Shown: piece after piece, positions 48,026 to 61,562 of the stretch
Layout of the letters: the number at the start of each line of letters is the position of its first letter
How positions within the stretch are numbered: position 1 is the first letter of the stretch
DNA from: Cryobacterium breve
GTDB lineage: Bacteria > Actinomycetota > Actinomycetes > Actinomycetales > Microbacteriaceae
Direction of reading: 5' to 3'
DNA: 64,000 nt
Assembly (NCBI RefSeq): GCF_027594785.1
Contig: NZ_CP075584.1
Coordinates: 1,736,001 to 1,800,000, forward strand
The notes under the pieces: generated by a model
Database searches by the model: none
Told to the model about the DNA's origin: nothing
What the model saw: only the letters and a program-made list of their open reading frames with translations
Translations under genes and position numbers: made by a program

Positions 48026-49476
48026 ACCCGGTAGCCCCGGTGTCGCTTGACGAGCGTGCCGAACATGGTGAGGGTCTGGATGATCGTGGTGACTCCGAGG
48101 ATCGGCCAGCCGATCCAGAGCACCGTCGACTGCGCGACAACGGGCGGCTGCAGCCAGATGAAGACCATCGCGGCGAAGAAGGCCGTCGCGAAGATGAGGG
48201 GGAAGAGGAAGGCGTTGCCGGACCCGCGCTCGGCCTTGGCCTGCTCCGCCCAGTTGTCGACCTGTTTGTTGCTCGCGAACTTCGTCCAGGCCCTGAGGAA
48301 GTGTCCGATTCTCACCCACATGTAGATCTCGGCGGGGAACCACGCCAGCGCAAAGAAGAAGTCCCGCCCGTTGCGGTTCTTCATCGACCAGGCCGTGCGG
48401 AAGTTGAGCATCAGGGCGACGAGGGGCGGGATCAGCCAGATCGGGCTGAACACGAAGGCATTGATCGACAGCGACGCGGCGAGCAGCACGATGAACAGGC
48501 CGCGGGTGATGATGTTGACGGCCATCGAGAAGTTCTCGAGCCAGCGCAGCCGGAGATTGGGGTGGAAGGGCTGCCCCTTGGTGTCGCCGCGCTGGCCGGG
48601 CCACATCAGCTCGATGGCGCCGAAGTTCCATTTGACCTGCTGGGCGTCGAGGCCGCGCAGGGTCGTCATGCCGCCGACGTTGGCGCGGGCCTGGGCGCTG
48701 ATCTTGGTCAGGTACCCGGCGCTCTTGATCTGCAGGGAGAGGAGGGAGTCCTCGACCTCGCTGTCCTTCACCCAGGGGGTGGACTGCTTGCTGTCGATCA
48801 TCACCTCCTGGAGGGTCCGGATCGAAAAGATCGAGAACTGGCCGCCGAGCACGGCCATGTTGCGCCCGCGGAGCATGTTCTGCATGTTGAAGGCGGCGAA
48901 CTGGGTGCGCTGGCCGGCAATGAGGAACTTGCCCATCGTGCCGTCGATCTGGCTGTCGTCGATGCTGTAAATGGCGGAGATTCCGCCGACGCGGGTGTCG
49001 GACGAGATTTCGGCCTCGAGGTGCCAGACGGCGCGGGGGTCAGCGGTGGTGTCTCCGTCGACGCCGAGAAGGTAGTCGCAACCCTCGATGAGCGAGAAGC
49101 CGTAGTTGAGCGCACCGACCTTCTTGTCGGGGTTCTCCCCGATGTCGTGGATGAAGATCTCGGTGAACTGCTCGATGCCATCCGTCATCCGCATGTGCGG
49201 GCCGGCGTAGTGGCTGGCGATCTCGACCGTGTCATCCGTCGTGTTGTTCACGACGACGTGGATCACGTCCGGAAGGCGGGTCTGGGCGAGCAGGGAATCC
49301 AGGACCGACGCGATGGAGTCGGCCTCGTTGTATGAAGGAACGATGCACCCGATGGTCGGGCGGAACACGGGCAGAGCGTCGACGATTTCCGTGAAATCGT
49401 TCGCGTAGGCCGCGAGGGAAGGGTCAACCGGGGGCTGGGCCTTGACATACGGGGAATTCTGGGGGTTCTCGTTCAC
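48022..49476 (-). CDS. Processive GT2 glycosyltransferase (cellulose/hyaluronan synthase-like)
   Basis: The 484-residue protein has the GT2 motifs CIVPSYNEADSIASVLDSLL, LLGVDGDTTADP (DxD-type), SEVEDSLLSLQIKSAGYL (catalytic Asp) and DAQQVKWNFG in place of QxxRW. Four or five membrane helices follow (from GLFIVLLAASLSINAFVF). This is the pattern of membrane synthases that make and export beta-linked polysaccharides. No PilZ domain is visible. The GTG at 49476 is chosen near the family start. It is coupled to the Hpt-like gene and lies near a GH6 glycanase and c-di-GMP proteins. Confidence 0.88.
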   Translation of the reverse strand: MNENPQNSPYVKAQPPVDPSLAAYANDFTEIVDALPVFRPTIGCIVPSYNEADSIASVLDSLLAQTRLPDVIHVVVNNTTDDTVEIASHYAGPHMRMTDGIEQFTEIFIHDIGENPDKKVGALNYGFSLIEGCDYLLGVDGDTTADPRAVWHLEAEISSDTRVGGISAIYSIDDSQIDGTMGKFLIAGQRTQFAAFNMQNMLRGRNMAVLGGQFSIFSIRTLQEVMIDSKQSTPWVKDSEVEDSLLSLQIKSAGYLTKISAQARANVGGMTTLRGLDAQQVKWNFGAIELMWPGQRGDTKGQPFHPNLRLRWLENFSMAVNIITRGLFIVLLAASLSINAFVFSPIWLIPPLVALMLNFRTAWSMKNRNGRDFFFALAWFPAEIYMWVRIGHFLRAWTKFASNKQVDNWAEQAKAERGSGNAFLFPLIFATAFFAAMVFIWLQPPVVAQSTVLWIGWPILGVTTIIQTLTMFGTLVKRHRGYRV

Positions 49477-49594
49477 AGGTCTAACTCTGACATCCGAAGC
49501 GCAACTTTTGCCACATCCCCGGTCAAGGTCTCCGCAAGATAAGCTCAAGCGAAGCCCCCTGAACGGGTGTGAACCACGATCCACGGGAGTCCTC

Positions 49595-50209
49595 ATGCCT
49601 GCTCGTTCCCTCTCACGAGTGCTTCCCGCACTTGGTCTGGGTCTTCTGCTCACTGCGGGTCTGAGCGGATGCGGCCAGGCACCCTGGTCGACGGGTCTCG
49701 CCTCCTCGAGCACGCCGACGGCGACGTTCTCGGTGGCACCGATCATTCCCGTGATCAACGATCTCGCGACCGGTTCGACGACCCGCAACCTCAAGGCCGG
49801 AGACGTCACCCTTGCCGTCAACTACTGGTCGACGCTCAACATCGGCGAGTGGACTCCCGCCGCGAACAAGCCGATCAGCTTCTCGCTGATCGGAACCCTC
49901 GGCACGGACGACGGCCAGGCCGTCTACCTCTCCCGGGTGAGCGTCGTCGCTTCGGTCAAGGGCCCCAGCGGCCCGCTGACCGCCCCGCCCGCCTCGGTGG
50001 ACCAGGCCTCGATCGCACCCGGCTACCTGATCAAGACGCCGTACAGCTACAGCCAGACGTTCATCCTGCCCGCCGTCGATCCCGCTGCGACGAGCATCAC
50101 GCTGGCATTCACCTACGAGATCCTCGTGCAGTCGACGCCGACCTCAGCGGCCTTCGCCAAGTCGACGGCGAGCGACGAGATCACCGTCGCACTCACCCCC
50201 GCCGGATAG
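49595..50209 (+). CDS. Predicted lipoprotein
   Basis: A 204-residue exported protein with a signal peptide and lipobox: LGLGLLLTAGLSGCGQAPW, with Cys near residue 26. The mature part is a beta-rich domain containing AGDVTLAVNYWSTLNIGEW and TSITLAFTYEILVQSTP. The family is not recognised. The ATG at 49595 follows GGGAG. It is divergent from the glycosyltransferase with 118 bases between the starts, and converges on the GGDEF-like gene. Confidence 0.75.
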   Translation: MPARSLSRVLPALGLGLLLTAGLSGCGQAPWSTGLASSSTPTATFSVAPIIPVINDLATGSTTRNLKAGDVTLAVNYWSTLNIGEWTPAANKPISFSLIGTLGTDDGQAVYLSRVSVVASVKGPSGPLTAPPASVDQASIAPGYLIKTPYSYSQTFILPAVDPAATSITLAFTYEILVQSTPTSAAFAKSTASDEITVALTPAG

Positions 50210-50249
50210 TCGCCGGCCGGGCGGATTCCGCGACGAGGTCCGTCGGGCC

Positions 50250-51407
50250 TCAGACGGCTTCTGAGACGACCGTGATGTCGTTGCCGCCGCCGCGCTTGAG
50301 GGTGCGGATGGCCTCTGTCACGGCCGACGTGAGCACGCCGAGCTCGTAGCCGTGGTCGAAGGTGTCCGCGATGGCGAAACTCGCGGTCAGGCGGATCCGA
50401 AAGGAGTCCGTGACCGGTTCGTCGACAAGCGCCGTCTGGATGCGTTCGGTGATGCCCCGGGCCTCCGTTGCGGACGAGACACTCACCAGAATGAGGAAGC
50501 TGCCGGCGGCGGGGTGCCCGATCAGGGCCATCACAGGCGAGCTGTACCGCAGCGTCTGGGCGAATCGGGCTATGGCGGCGTCACCGGCGGTGCGCCCGAA
50601 GGCGGTGTTGATCTCCGGGAGGTTGTCGATGTCGGCACCGATCACGGCGAGTCCGAGCTGCCAGCGGTCTGCCCTCTCGATGTGGTCGGTCGCGGCCTGC
50701 ACGAAGGCGCTCGATGTCATCACACCCGCGGCAGAGTGGATGCCATCGGTGAAGTCCCCGACGGCGTTGTTGCCGAGCTTCTCCGCGCGGAGGATCGAAA
50801 TGGCGATGGAACCGACCACGATCAGCGACATGTTGACGATCGACGCGGATCCAGTGCCGAAGAACCGGGAGAAATCCCGGTCATCGGTGCCGAGAGCGAC
50901 GAAGGCGACCACTCGCGCCGACGTGTAGATCGCGACGATCCAGAGGCTCAGCCCCAGGATCCTGCCGTTGATGTTCCTGCCGAGCCTGCCCCGCAGCGCC
51001 TCGGAACCGCCCAGGGCGCCGAAGGCGGCCATGGCAACCCAGGTCACGGCTGATGCACCCCAGGCGTCTCCTCCTGGCGCCGTGATGAGCGTCCAGATCG
51101 CGACGACCGCGCCGGCTGCCCCGACGGTCCAGAGCAGGGACTCCCGCGAGTTGTAGACGCGCGACCCGCTCCAGAACGCACCGGACACCACGACAAGGCC
51201 GACGTTGCCGACAATGAGGCCCCACCAGCTCGATGCGCCGATGATCGCCACACCGTAGCCGAAGGCGACGGCGATTCCCGCGATGAAGGCGAGGCTCCAG
51301 AGTTTTCCCGCAGGGTCATTGCGGTTGAGGGCTGTGTTGAGGATGAACGACACCCCGCAGAGCACGACGATGAGCGCGCTGACGATAAAGAGCGTGGTTG
51401 AGTCCAA
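50250..51407 (-). CDS. Membrane protein with degenerate GGDEF domain
   Basis: The 385 residues have about six membrane helices (1-200), then a GGDEF-fold domain: VIGADIDNLPEINTAFGRTA and GDAAIARFAQTLRYSS match the first half of the family. The active-site loop RxGGDEF is replaced by IGHPAAGSFLILVS. It therefore probably does not make c-di-GMP and may bind a nucleotide or act as a partner of the active GGDEF-EAL protein at 53103. It lies 26 bases downstream of the PAS kinase gene on the same strand. Confidence 0.8.
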   Translation of the reverse strand: MDSTTLFIVSALIVVLCGVSFILNTALNRNDPAGKLWSLAFIAGIAVAFGYGVAIIGASSWWGLIVGNVGLVVVSGAFWSGSRVYNSRESLLWTVGAAGAVVAIWTLITAPGGDAWGASAVTWVAMAAFGALGGSEALRGRLGRNINGRILGLSLWIVAIYTSARVVAFVALGTDDRDFSRFFGTGSASIVNMSLIVVGSIAISILRAEKLGNNAVGDFTDGIHSAAGVMTSSAFVQAATDHIERADRWQLGLAVIGADIDNLPEINTAFGRTAGDAAIARFAQTLRYSSPVMALIGHPAAGSFLILVSVSSATEARGITERIQTALVDEPVTDSFRIRLTASFAIADTFDHGYELGVLTSAVTEAIRTLKRGGGNDITVVSEAV

Positions 51408-51433
51408 GTGCTGGCCCCCTTCTGCGGGTCAGT

Positions 51434-53086
51434 CTATCGGCTGGGGACCGACGTCAGGGGGAGCGTGAAGACCGCCACCGAACCCTTTCCCTTGGTGGAT
51501 TCGAGGCGCAGGTCGCCGCCGTGCTTGCGCATGATGTCCCTGCTGATGCTCAGCCCGAGCCCGGTGCCGTGCACACTGGAATTCCGTACGGAGTCCGCGC
51601 GGTAGAACCGGTCGAAGAGTTTGGTTTGTTCCTCTGCCGTCATGCCCCTGCCGGTGTCCGAGATCCGCAGCAACGCGAGCCCGTCATCGACGGCCAGGGT
51701 GACACCGATCCGCCCGGCATCGACGTTGTACTTGATCGCGTTCGAGAGCACGTTGTCGACGACCTGCCGCAACCGGAACGCATCCGCTTCGACCGTGACA
51801 GCGGGAAGGGCGTCGACATCGAATCCGATGCTGCGCTTGGCGGCTGACGGGCCCGCGGACTCGAGGGCGTCCGTGACGATCCCGGCCAGGTCGCACGGGG
51901 CGACGTTGAGCAACGGCTCGTGCTTGGAATCACTCGCATCGGTCAGCAATCCGGAGACCATCTCGAGCAGTCGGTCGGAGTTCTTCGACGCGACCTCGAG
52001 CATGCCCCTGGTCGACGGGTCGAGCCGTTCGTCGTCGAGAGCGAGCTCGAGGTAGCCGAGGATGGAGGTGAGTGGGGTGCGCAACTCGTGCGACACCGAG
52101 GCGATGAGGTCGTCGCGAGCCTGGATCGCCCTGACTTCCGCGGTGACGTCTCGCGAGACCATCACACCGCCGTCGTAGTCGCCGTTGTCGTCGATGATCG
52201 GCCGCGCGGAGACCAGGAGAGCCGCCTGCTGCTGACCTGGTTCGCCGACCCAAACGGTGAGGCGGTCGATGGTCTCCCCGCGGAGCGCCCGGGAGTAGGG
52301 TCGGTCGCTCTCGGCGTACGCGGTCACCCTGTCCTCGTGGAAGACCGTGCTGACCACTGCCGGCCGGTTGTCGCTCGTGCCGTAGAGGGCGAGCAGCTCG
52401 CGCTGGGCACGGTTCAGGAAATTCGCTGTCGAGGTGCGATCGAAACCGACGACCCCGAAGTCCACTGCATTGAAGAGTTCGTCGAGGGTCTGCTCCTGTC
52501 GGCGGGAACGGCGCAGGGCCGACTCGAACAGGCCGGCCTGCTGGGTGAGGAGCACGCGCTGGGCCGCTGCGCGTTTTGTCGTCAGGTGGGTCGTCACCGC
52601 GACGAAGCCCAGCATGGCCGGGATCATCGCGAGCTGGGGCACGTCGGCCAATGAAATGGGCACGGAACGGAACAGGGTCCCGCCCCAGATCATGACGGCG
52701 GCCAGGATGACGCTGCCCGCTGCACCCCTCGCTCCGAAGTGCGTCGAGAGCCAGATCACGGGAAGCACCAGCAGGAAACTCGCGCCGATGGCGGCCTGGG
52801 CCTGCCAGATCAGGACGATCGCGATGATGTCGACGACGGGCAGCAGGATGATCCAGTACTTGGAGTGGTCGCTCCACGTGACGAGGGCGCTGACAGCCGT
52901 GACGATGAAGATCAGGAGCACGCCGAGGAAGAACATCGGGGCGCTCAGTCGCTGGATCGCGGTGAGCCCGGTGACGGCGACGAGGAAGAGGGTCGCGCCG
53001 GCGAGGAGGAGTTGGGAGAGGAAGACGGAACGATCGAGGCGCGACGGATTCGACCTCACCGCGCGGTTCGTCCCGGTCTCACTCAT
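51434..53086 (-). CDS. Sensor histidine kinase with PAS-like domain
   Basis: A 550-residue orthodox kinase. Five or six membrane helices occupy about 20-170. A PAS-type domain follows (DELFNAVDFGVVGFDRTSTA), then the phospho-acceptor box IASVSHELRTPLTSILGYLE. The ATP-binding domain has RLRQVVDNVLSNAIKYN, ISDTGRGM, KLFDRFYRAD and HGTGLGLSISRDI. It is a candidate partner for the OmpR-type regulator at 46224, the nearest response regulator, but this pairing is inferred. It sits between the two GGDEF genes. Confidence 0.93.
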   Translation of the reverse strand: MSETGTNRAVRSNPSRLDRSVFLSQLLLAGATLFLVAVTGLTAIQRLSAPMFFLGVLLIFIVTAVSALVTWSDHSKYWIILLPVVDIIAIVLIWQAQAAIGASFLLVLPVIWLSTHFGARGAAGSVILAAVMIWGGTLFRSVPISLADVPQLAMIPAMLGFVAVTTHLTTKRAAAQRVLLTQQAGLFESALRRSRRQEQTLDELFNAVDFGVVGFDRTSTANFLNRAQRELLALYGTSDNRPAVVSTVFHEDRVTAYAESDRPYSRALRGETIDRLTVWVGEPGQQQAALLVSARPIIDDNGDYDGGVMVSRDVTAEVRAIQARDDLIASVSHELRTPLTSILGYLELALDDERLDPSTRGMLEVASKNSDRLLEMVSGLLTDASDSKHEPLLNVAPCDLAGIVTDALESAGPSAAKRSIGFDVDALPAVTVEADAFRLRQVVDNVLSNAIKYNVDAGRIGVTLAVDDGLALLRISDTGRGMTAEEQTKLFDRFYRADSVRNSSVHGTGLGLSISRDIMRKHGGDLRLESTKGKGSVAVFTLPLTSVPSR

Positions 53087-53102
53087 GGACTGAGACTATC
53101 GG

Positions 53103-56739
<3,637 letters not shown>

Positions 56740-56779
56740 CTAGCGTGCTGGTTGTCGGTCTGATTGCAGGTGGGGCGGC

Positions 56780-58120
56780 TCAGCGGCCGGTGCCGCCGTG
56801 CACGACGGCTTCGGCGTCGTCGTCGAGGTCGAACGCGGTGTGCACGACCCGAAGCGCCTCGTTGATGGTGTCTGCGCGGGTGACGACGGAGATGCGGATC
56901 TCGCTCGTCGAGATCATCTCGATATTGATCCCGGCCTCGTAGAGGGCGGCGAACAGCTTCGCGGAGACACCGGTATTGGTGCGCATGCCGGCGCCGACGA
57001 GGGCAAGCTTGCCGATCTGGTCGTCGTACTGCAGGCTCGCGAACCCGACATTGCCCCGCTCGTTGGTCAGCGCGGTGAGGACCCGCTGTCCTTCCGACTT
57101 CGGCAACGTGAAGGAGATGTCGGTCAGCCCGGTGGCGGCGGCCGACACGTTCTGCACGATCATGTCGACGTTGGCGTTGGTGTTCGCGACGATCTTGAAG
57201 ATCTGCGCGGCCTTGCCGGGGATGTCGGGAACGCCGACGACGGTCACCTTGGCCTCGCTGAGGTCGGCGGCGATCCCGGCGATGATGGGCTCTTCCACTT
57301 TTTCTCCGATCAGGGATTCGGTCGTGCTGGTAACGGGGGGCGTTCCGACGGTTCCGTCCGGGAGCGCGGTCGCCGGGTCGGTCGTGTCGGGGTTGTACAC
57401 GATCGTGCCGAGATTGTTGTTGAACGAGGAGCGCACGTGCAGCGTCACCCCGTGCCTGCGGGCGTATTCAACGGCCCGGATGTAGAGGACCTTTGCGCCG
57501 GCGGCGGCGAGCTCGAGCATTTCCTCGCTCGAGATGCGGTCGAGCTTGTGCGCCCGGGGTACGACGCGCGGGTCGGCGGTGAACACGCCGTCGACATCCG
57601 TGTAGATCTCGCAGATGTCGGCGTTCAGTGCCGCGGCGAGGGCGACGGCTGTGGTGTCCGAACCGCCGCGGCCGAGGGTCGTGATGTCCATCGTGTCGCG
57701 GTTGAAGCCCTGGAAGCCTGCGACGATCGCGACGGCGCCCTCGTCGAGGGCCGAGCGGATGCGACCGGGCGTGACGTCGACGATGCGTGCGGCGCCGTGG
57801 TGCGCGTCGGTGATCATGCCGGCCTGGCTGCCGGTGAAGGAGCGGGCGTCGTAGCCCATGCTCTTGATCGCCATGGCGAGAAGGGCCATCGAGATGCGTT
57901 CACCCGCGGTGAGGAGCATGTCGAGCTCGCGTGGTGCCGGGATCGGGGTGACCTGGTGGGCGAGGTCGAGGAGTTCGTCCGTGGAGTCGCCCATCGCGGA
58001 GACGGCGACGACGACCTCATTACCGGCCTTGCGGGTGTCGACGATGCGCTTGGCGACGCGCTTGATGCTTTCGGCGTCTGCGACGGATGATCCGCCGAAC
58101 TTCTGCACGATCAAGCTCAC
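56780..58120 (-). CDS. lysC: Aspartokinase
   Basis: Aspartokinase starts the aspartate family pathway and is usually feedback-inhibited by lysine and threonine. The 446 residues begin [20 protein letters not shown] and carry [20 protein letters not shown] and [13 protein letters not shown]. Two ACT domains lie in the C-terminal third ([20 protein letters not shown] and [19 protein letters not shown]). An insert of about 25 residues ([20 protein letters not shown]) separates kinase and ACT regions and is longer than in Corynebacterium. The GTG at 58120 is chosen for its CAGGAG site. asd follows. Confidence 0.96.
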   Translation of the reverse strand: MSLIVQKFGGSSVADAESIKRVAKRIVDTRKAGNEVVVAVSAMGDSTDELLDLAHQVTPIPAPRELDMLLTAGERISMALLAMAIKSMGYDARSFTGSQAGMITDAHHGAARIVDVTPGRIRSALDEGAVAIVAGFQGFNRDTMDITTLGRGGSDTTAVALAAALNADICEIYTDVDGVFTADPRVVPRAHKLDRISSEEMLELAAAGAKVLYIRAVEYARRHGVTLHVRSSFNNNLGTIVYNPDTTDPATALPDGTVGTPPVTSTTESLIGEKVEEPIIAGIAADLSEAKVTVVGVPDIPGKAAQIFKIVANTNANVDMIVQNVSAAATGLTDISFTLPKSEGQRVLTALTNERGNVGFASLQYDDQIGKLALVGAGMRTNTGVSAKLFAALYEAGINIEMISTSEIRISVVTRADTINEALRVVHTAFDLDDDAEAVVHGGTGR

Positions 58121-58431
58121 GTGGCGCTCCTGGGGGTTCGGGTCTGCGGGCATGGCGGGCATAGCCCCGTCTCCCATCATAAATGCTGATGTATTCGACA
58201 CCGGCAATGTGACGCCGCGCGCTGGACGTGCCGACCGGAGGCATCCGCCTCCCCCAGCTGTGCCCGGCGCGCCATTTTCGCCGCTTCGCGCCAGGCACGC
58301 GTGGCGCGAAGCGGCGCACGTGGCGCGCCACCCGGGTCACGTGGCGCGCAGCGGCGGAGCCTGGCGCGTGACGCGCCGCACTGACCGTGCGGTCGATGCG
58401 GCCGGCTCGTGACGGTCCGGCGGTCGCGCGG
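58121..58431. other. Gene-free region with REP-like repeats between lysC and recR
   Basis: About 310 bases without a supported gene. It contains REP-like copy C at 58279-58316 and then a series of related half-sites up to about 58375 (GTGGCGCGCC, GTGGCGCGCAGCGGCGGAG, TGGCGCGTGACGCGCC). The lysC promoter should lie near 58130-58200, where an AT-richer patch (ATAAATGCTGATGTATTCG) stands out. Confidence 0.6.
58279..58316. repeat. REP-like palindrome, copy C
   Basis: Arms 58279-58293 and 58302-58316 are perfect 15-bp reverse complements (CGCCGCTTCGCGCCA / TGGCGCGAAGCGGCG) around loop GGCACGCG. It is nearly identical to copies at 13879-13940 and 15274-15311, over 40 kb away. Confidence 0.85.
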
Positions 58432-59031
58432 TCAGCTCACGACGGTGCGGCGGCCCTCGAAGGCACGGCCGAGGGTGACCTCGTCGGCGTACTCGAGGTC
58501 ACCGCCGACGGGCAGGCCGGAGGCGAGCCGGGTGACCGTGATCTCGAGGGTCGTCAGCAGGCGCGAGAGGTAGGCCGCCGTCGCCTCGCCCTCGAGGTTG
58601 GGGTCCGTCGCGATGATGACTTCCTGGACGGTGTTGTCGGAGAGGCGCTGCAGCAGCTGTCGAATGCGAAGCTGGTCGGGCCCGATGCCGTCGATGGGAC
58701 TGATCGCCCCGCCGAGCACGTGGTAGAGACCCTTGAACTCGCGGGTGCGCTCGATCGCGACGACGTCCTTGGCCTCCTCGACCACGCAGATCATTGCGGG
58801 GTTGCGGCGCGGGTCGCGGCAGATCATGCACGTGGGCTGCTCGGAGACGTTGCCGCAGATCTCGCAGAAGCGCACCTTGTCGCGCACCTCGAGGAGGACG
58901 TTGGCGAGGTGGGTGACGTCGAAGCTCTCGGTCTGCAGAATGTGGAACGCGATGCGCTGCGCCGACTTGGGTCCGATTCCGGGCAGGCGGCCGAGTTCGT
59001 CGATGAGTTCCTGGACGATTCCTTCGTACAT
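58432..59031 (-). CDS. recR: Recombination protein RecR
   Basis: RecR loads RecA through the RecFOR pathway. The 199 residues begin [20 protein letters not shown] (helix-hairpin-helix), followed by a C4 zinc finger [18 protein letters not shown], a Toprim domain ([30 protein letters not shown]) and the C-terminal [20 protein letters not shown]. It lies three bases after dnaX, the usual pairing. Confidence 0.98.
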   Translation of the reverse strand: MYEGIVQELIDELGRLPGIGPKSAQRIAFHILQTESFDVTHLANVLLEVRDKVRFCEICGNVSEQPTCMICRDPRRNPAMICVVEEAKDVVAIERTREFKGLYHVLGGAISPIDGIGPDQLRIRQLLQRLSDNTVQEVIIATDPNLEGEATAAYLSRLLTTLEITVTRLASGLPVGGDLEYADEVTLGRAFEGRRTVVS

Positions 59032-59034
59032 GGG

Positions 59035-61498
59035 TCAGTCGCCTCTGGTTCGGGGTGCCGGTTCGTAGGGCTGTTCTTCGAGGAAGGTCGCGCCAAGGAC
59101 CTCGCGTACGACGGACTCCCCGTAGCGCTGCTTCTCCTCGAAGGCCGGGCTGCGCCTGCCGTTCGGGGCGATGGTGTTCGGCCCGGTGTGCGTGACGTTG
59201 TGGTCGACGGGTGCCTGTTGGGCCTGGGGTGCGGGAGGCACCTGGCGCGGGGCCGACCGGTTCTGACCCTGTCGGGCCGAGCCCGCGTTGCGGTCCGGTG
59301 GGGTGTCCTCGTCCGGCGGCACGTCGCTGTCGTCGTACGGCGGCGGTTCGTCGTCGTAGGGCGGTTCGCTCTGGCGGGCAGCGGATGCCGTCGGACCGGG
59401 TACCGACGGAGCCGAGGCTACCGGGGCTGCTGCGGTCGGCGCTGGGGTGGCAGGGGCAGTGGTCGGGGCCGGTGCTGTCGCGGGCGCCGTTTCTTCTGCG
59501 GACGCGTCGCCCGCGCCCGGAATCGCGACTGTCGCCCAGGCCGTGACTGAGCCGGTCGGCTCTGCGGGAATCGACCGCGGTGCCGATGCCGGCTGAGCGG
59601 ATGTTCGGGCCGGGTCGTTGGATCCGGCGGCGGCCGAAAGGCCGGTAGGTGATGCTGACCCGTCCGGGCGACCGAACGGTTTGTCGGCTGCGCCCTCGAC
59701 TGCCGCAGCGGCCGCCGGTGCAGCCTGCGACCCGACGGCGGCAGGGCTCGACGGCTGTGGTTCAGGCACGGGCAACGCACTGGGCACAGCTGAAGGACCG
59801 GCGATGGGGGTTGACGCCCCGGGCTCGTTGACCTTGGCCATGAGGCGCGGCGTGAAGCCGAGGACCGAATTGACCGCCCGCTTGAGGTAGTCGCCGACCC
59901 CCCTCCCCGGCGCGGCGGTCTGCTTGAGGCCTGCGACGTCCTTCTGGCTCGGGAACGACAGCACGAGGAGGTCCCCGTCACGGAATTCGAGCACGTTCGC
60001 CGTGTAGAGCACGAGCCACGCGCTCGTCTTGGCGGACTGGACGGCCTCGAGGACCTCTGGCCAGGCGTCCTTGACCTGCTGGAAGGTGACCGGCCCGATC
60101 GGACGTGCCACGGCAGCGGCAGCCGGCGCGACGCCTGCCTGACCTGCTGGAGCGCTCGCGGGAGCAGTGGAGGCCGCGGGGGTCGTGGGGGCTTCGGGCG
60201 CTGTCGTACCGCGATCGGCGGCAGTCGCGGGGCGTGAAGCGGGGGCGTGCGAAGCATCCGTCGACGAAACGGCGGGCGTCGCGGAGCCTGGGGGCCACGG
60301 ATGCGGCCGAGCTCGTATCGACACCGCTTGTACCCACACCGATGCGGCGCTCGAGCCGTTCGACGCGTGCGAGCGCCCCCGGGTCGAGTCGTCGCTCGCG
60401 GGAATCAGCACGCGGGCGATCATGAGTTCGAGGTGCAGCCGGGGAGACGTCGCGCCGGTCATCTCGGTGAGGGCGGTGTTGAGGATATCGGCGGTGCGGG
60501 AGAGCTCGGCGGGGCCGAACTTGGCGGCCTGAACGGCCATCCGTTCGATTTCGTCTTGCGGGACCCCGCGGAGCACGGCGGACGCGCCCGCTGCGGACGT
60601 CGCCGCGACGACGATGAGATCGCGCATGCGCTCAAGGAGGTCTTCGACGAAGCGGCGCGGGTCCTGGCCGGTCTGGATGACGCGGTCGACCGCGTCGAAG
60701 GCCGCTGCGGGCTCCCGGGCGGCGATCGCGTCGATCGACTCGTCGAGCAGGGATGCGCTCGTGTAGCCGAGAAGGGCGACCGCACGGTCGTATTCCACAG
60801 AGTGATCGTCGGAACCTGCCATGAGCTGGTCGAGGAGAGACAGGGTGTCGCGGGGCGAACCGCCGCCGGCGCGGACGACGAGCGGCAGCACGCCGGGCGC
60901 AACAGCGACCTTCTCGCTCTCGCAGAGCGTCTGGACGTATTCGAGCATCGGGCCCGGGGGAACGAGCCGGAACGGATAGTGGTGGGTGCGCGAGCGGATC
61001 GTGCCGATGACCTTCTCCGGCTCGGTCGTCGCAAAGATGAACTTCACGTGTTCCGGTGGCTCTTCGACGATCTTGAGGAGGGCGTTGAAGCCCTGCGGCG
61101 TGACCATGTGCGCCTCGTCGAGGATGAAGATCTTGTAGCGGTCGCGGGCGGGCGCGAAGATGGCGCGCTCACGGATATCGCGGGCGTCGTCGACGCCGTT
61201 GTGGCTCGCGGCGTCGATCTCGACGACGTCGAGGGAGCCGCCGCCGTCGCGAGAGAGTTCGACGCAGGCTCGGGCAGACACCGCAGGGGGTGTCGGTCGG
61301 GCCCTCCGCGCAGTTGAGGCACCGGGCGAGGATGCGCGCACTCGTGGTCTTGCCGCAGCCGCGAGGGCCGCTGAACAGGTACGCGTGGTTCACCCGATTC
61401 GTGCGCAGGGCCGTCATCAGGGGTTCGGTCACCTGGGACTGGCCGATCATCTCGGCAAAGGTCTCTGGCCGGTAGCGGCGATACAGGGCGGTAACCAC
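59035..61498 (-). CDS. dnaX: DNA polymerase III subunits gamma/tau (three indels)
   Basis: DnaX is the clamp-loader ATPase. The N-terminal frame has YRRYRPETFAEMIGQ, the Walker A GPRGCGKTTSARILA and the start of the zinc module. An extra base near 61277 shifts the frame; the rest of the zinc module, KIFILDEAHMVTPQGFNALL and TTEPEKVIGTIRSRTHHYPF follow. Two compensating indels (a missing G at 60376-60380 and a change near 60290) alter only the linker LARVERLERRIGVGTSGV. Total is about 820 residues with a long Pro/Ala/Thr-rich tau-like tail. No slippery heptamer of the E. coli type was seen. Confidence 0.95.
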
Positions 61499-61562
61499 GG
61501 GTCAATCGTAGCCGGGACCGCTGACAGTCCCTCCCGGGGATCGGGGTGCCGTGCGGGGACGG

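Noticed and set aside
59035-61498. Programmed ribosomal frameshift in dnaX, as in E. coli
   Set aside because: The frame changes here are at unrelated places, one of them inside the conserved zinc module, and no A AAA AAG-type slippery site was seen. Indel error fits better.
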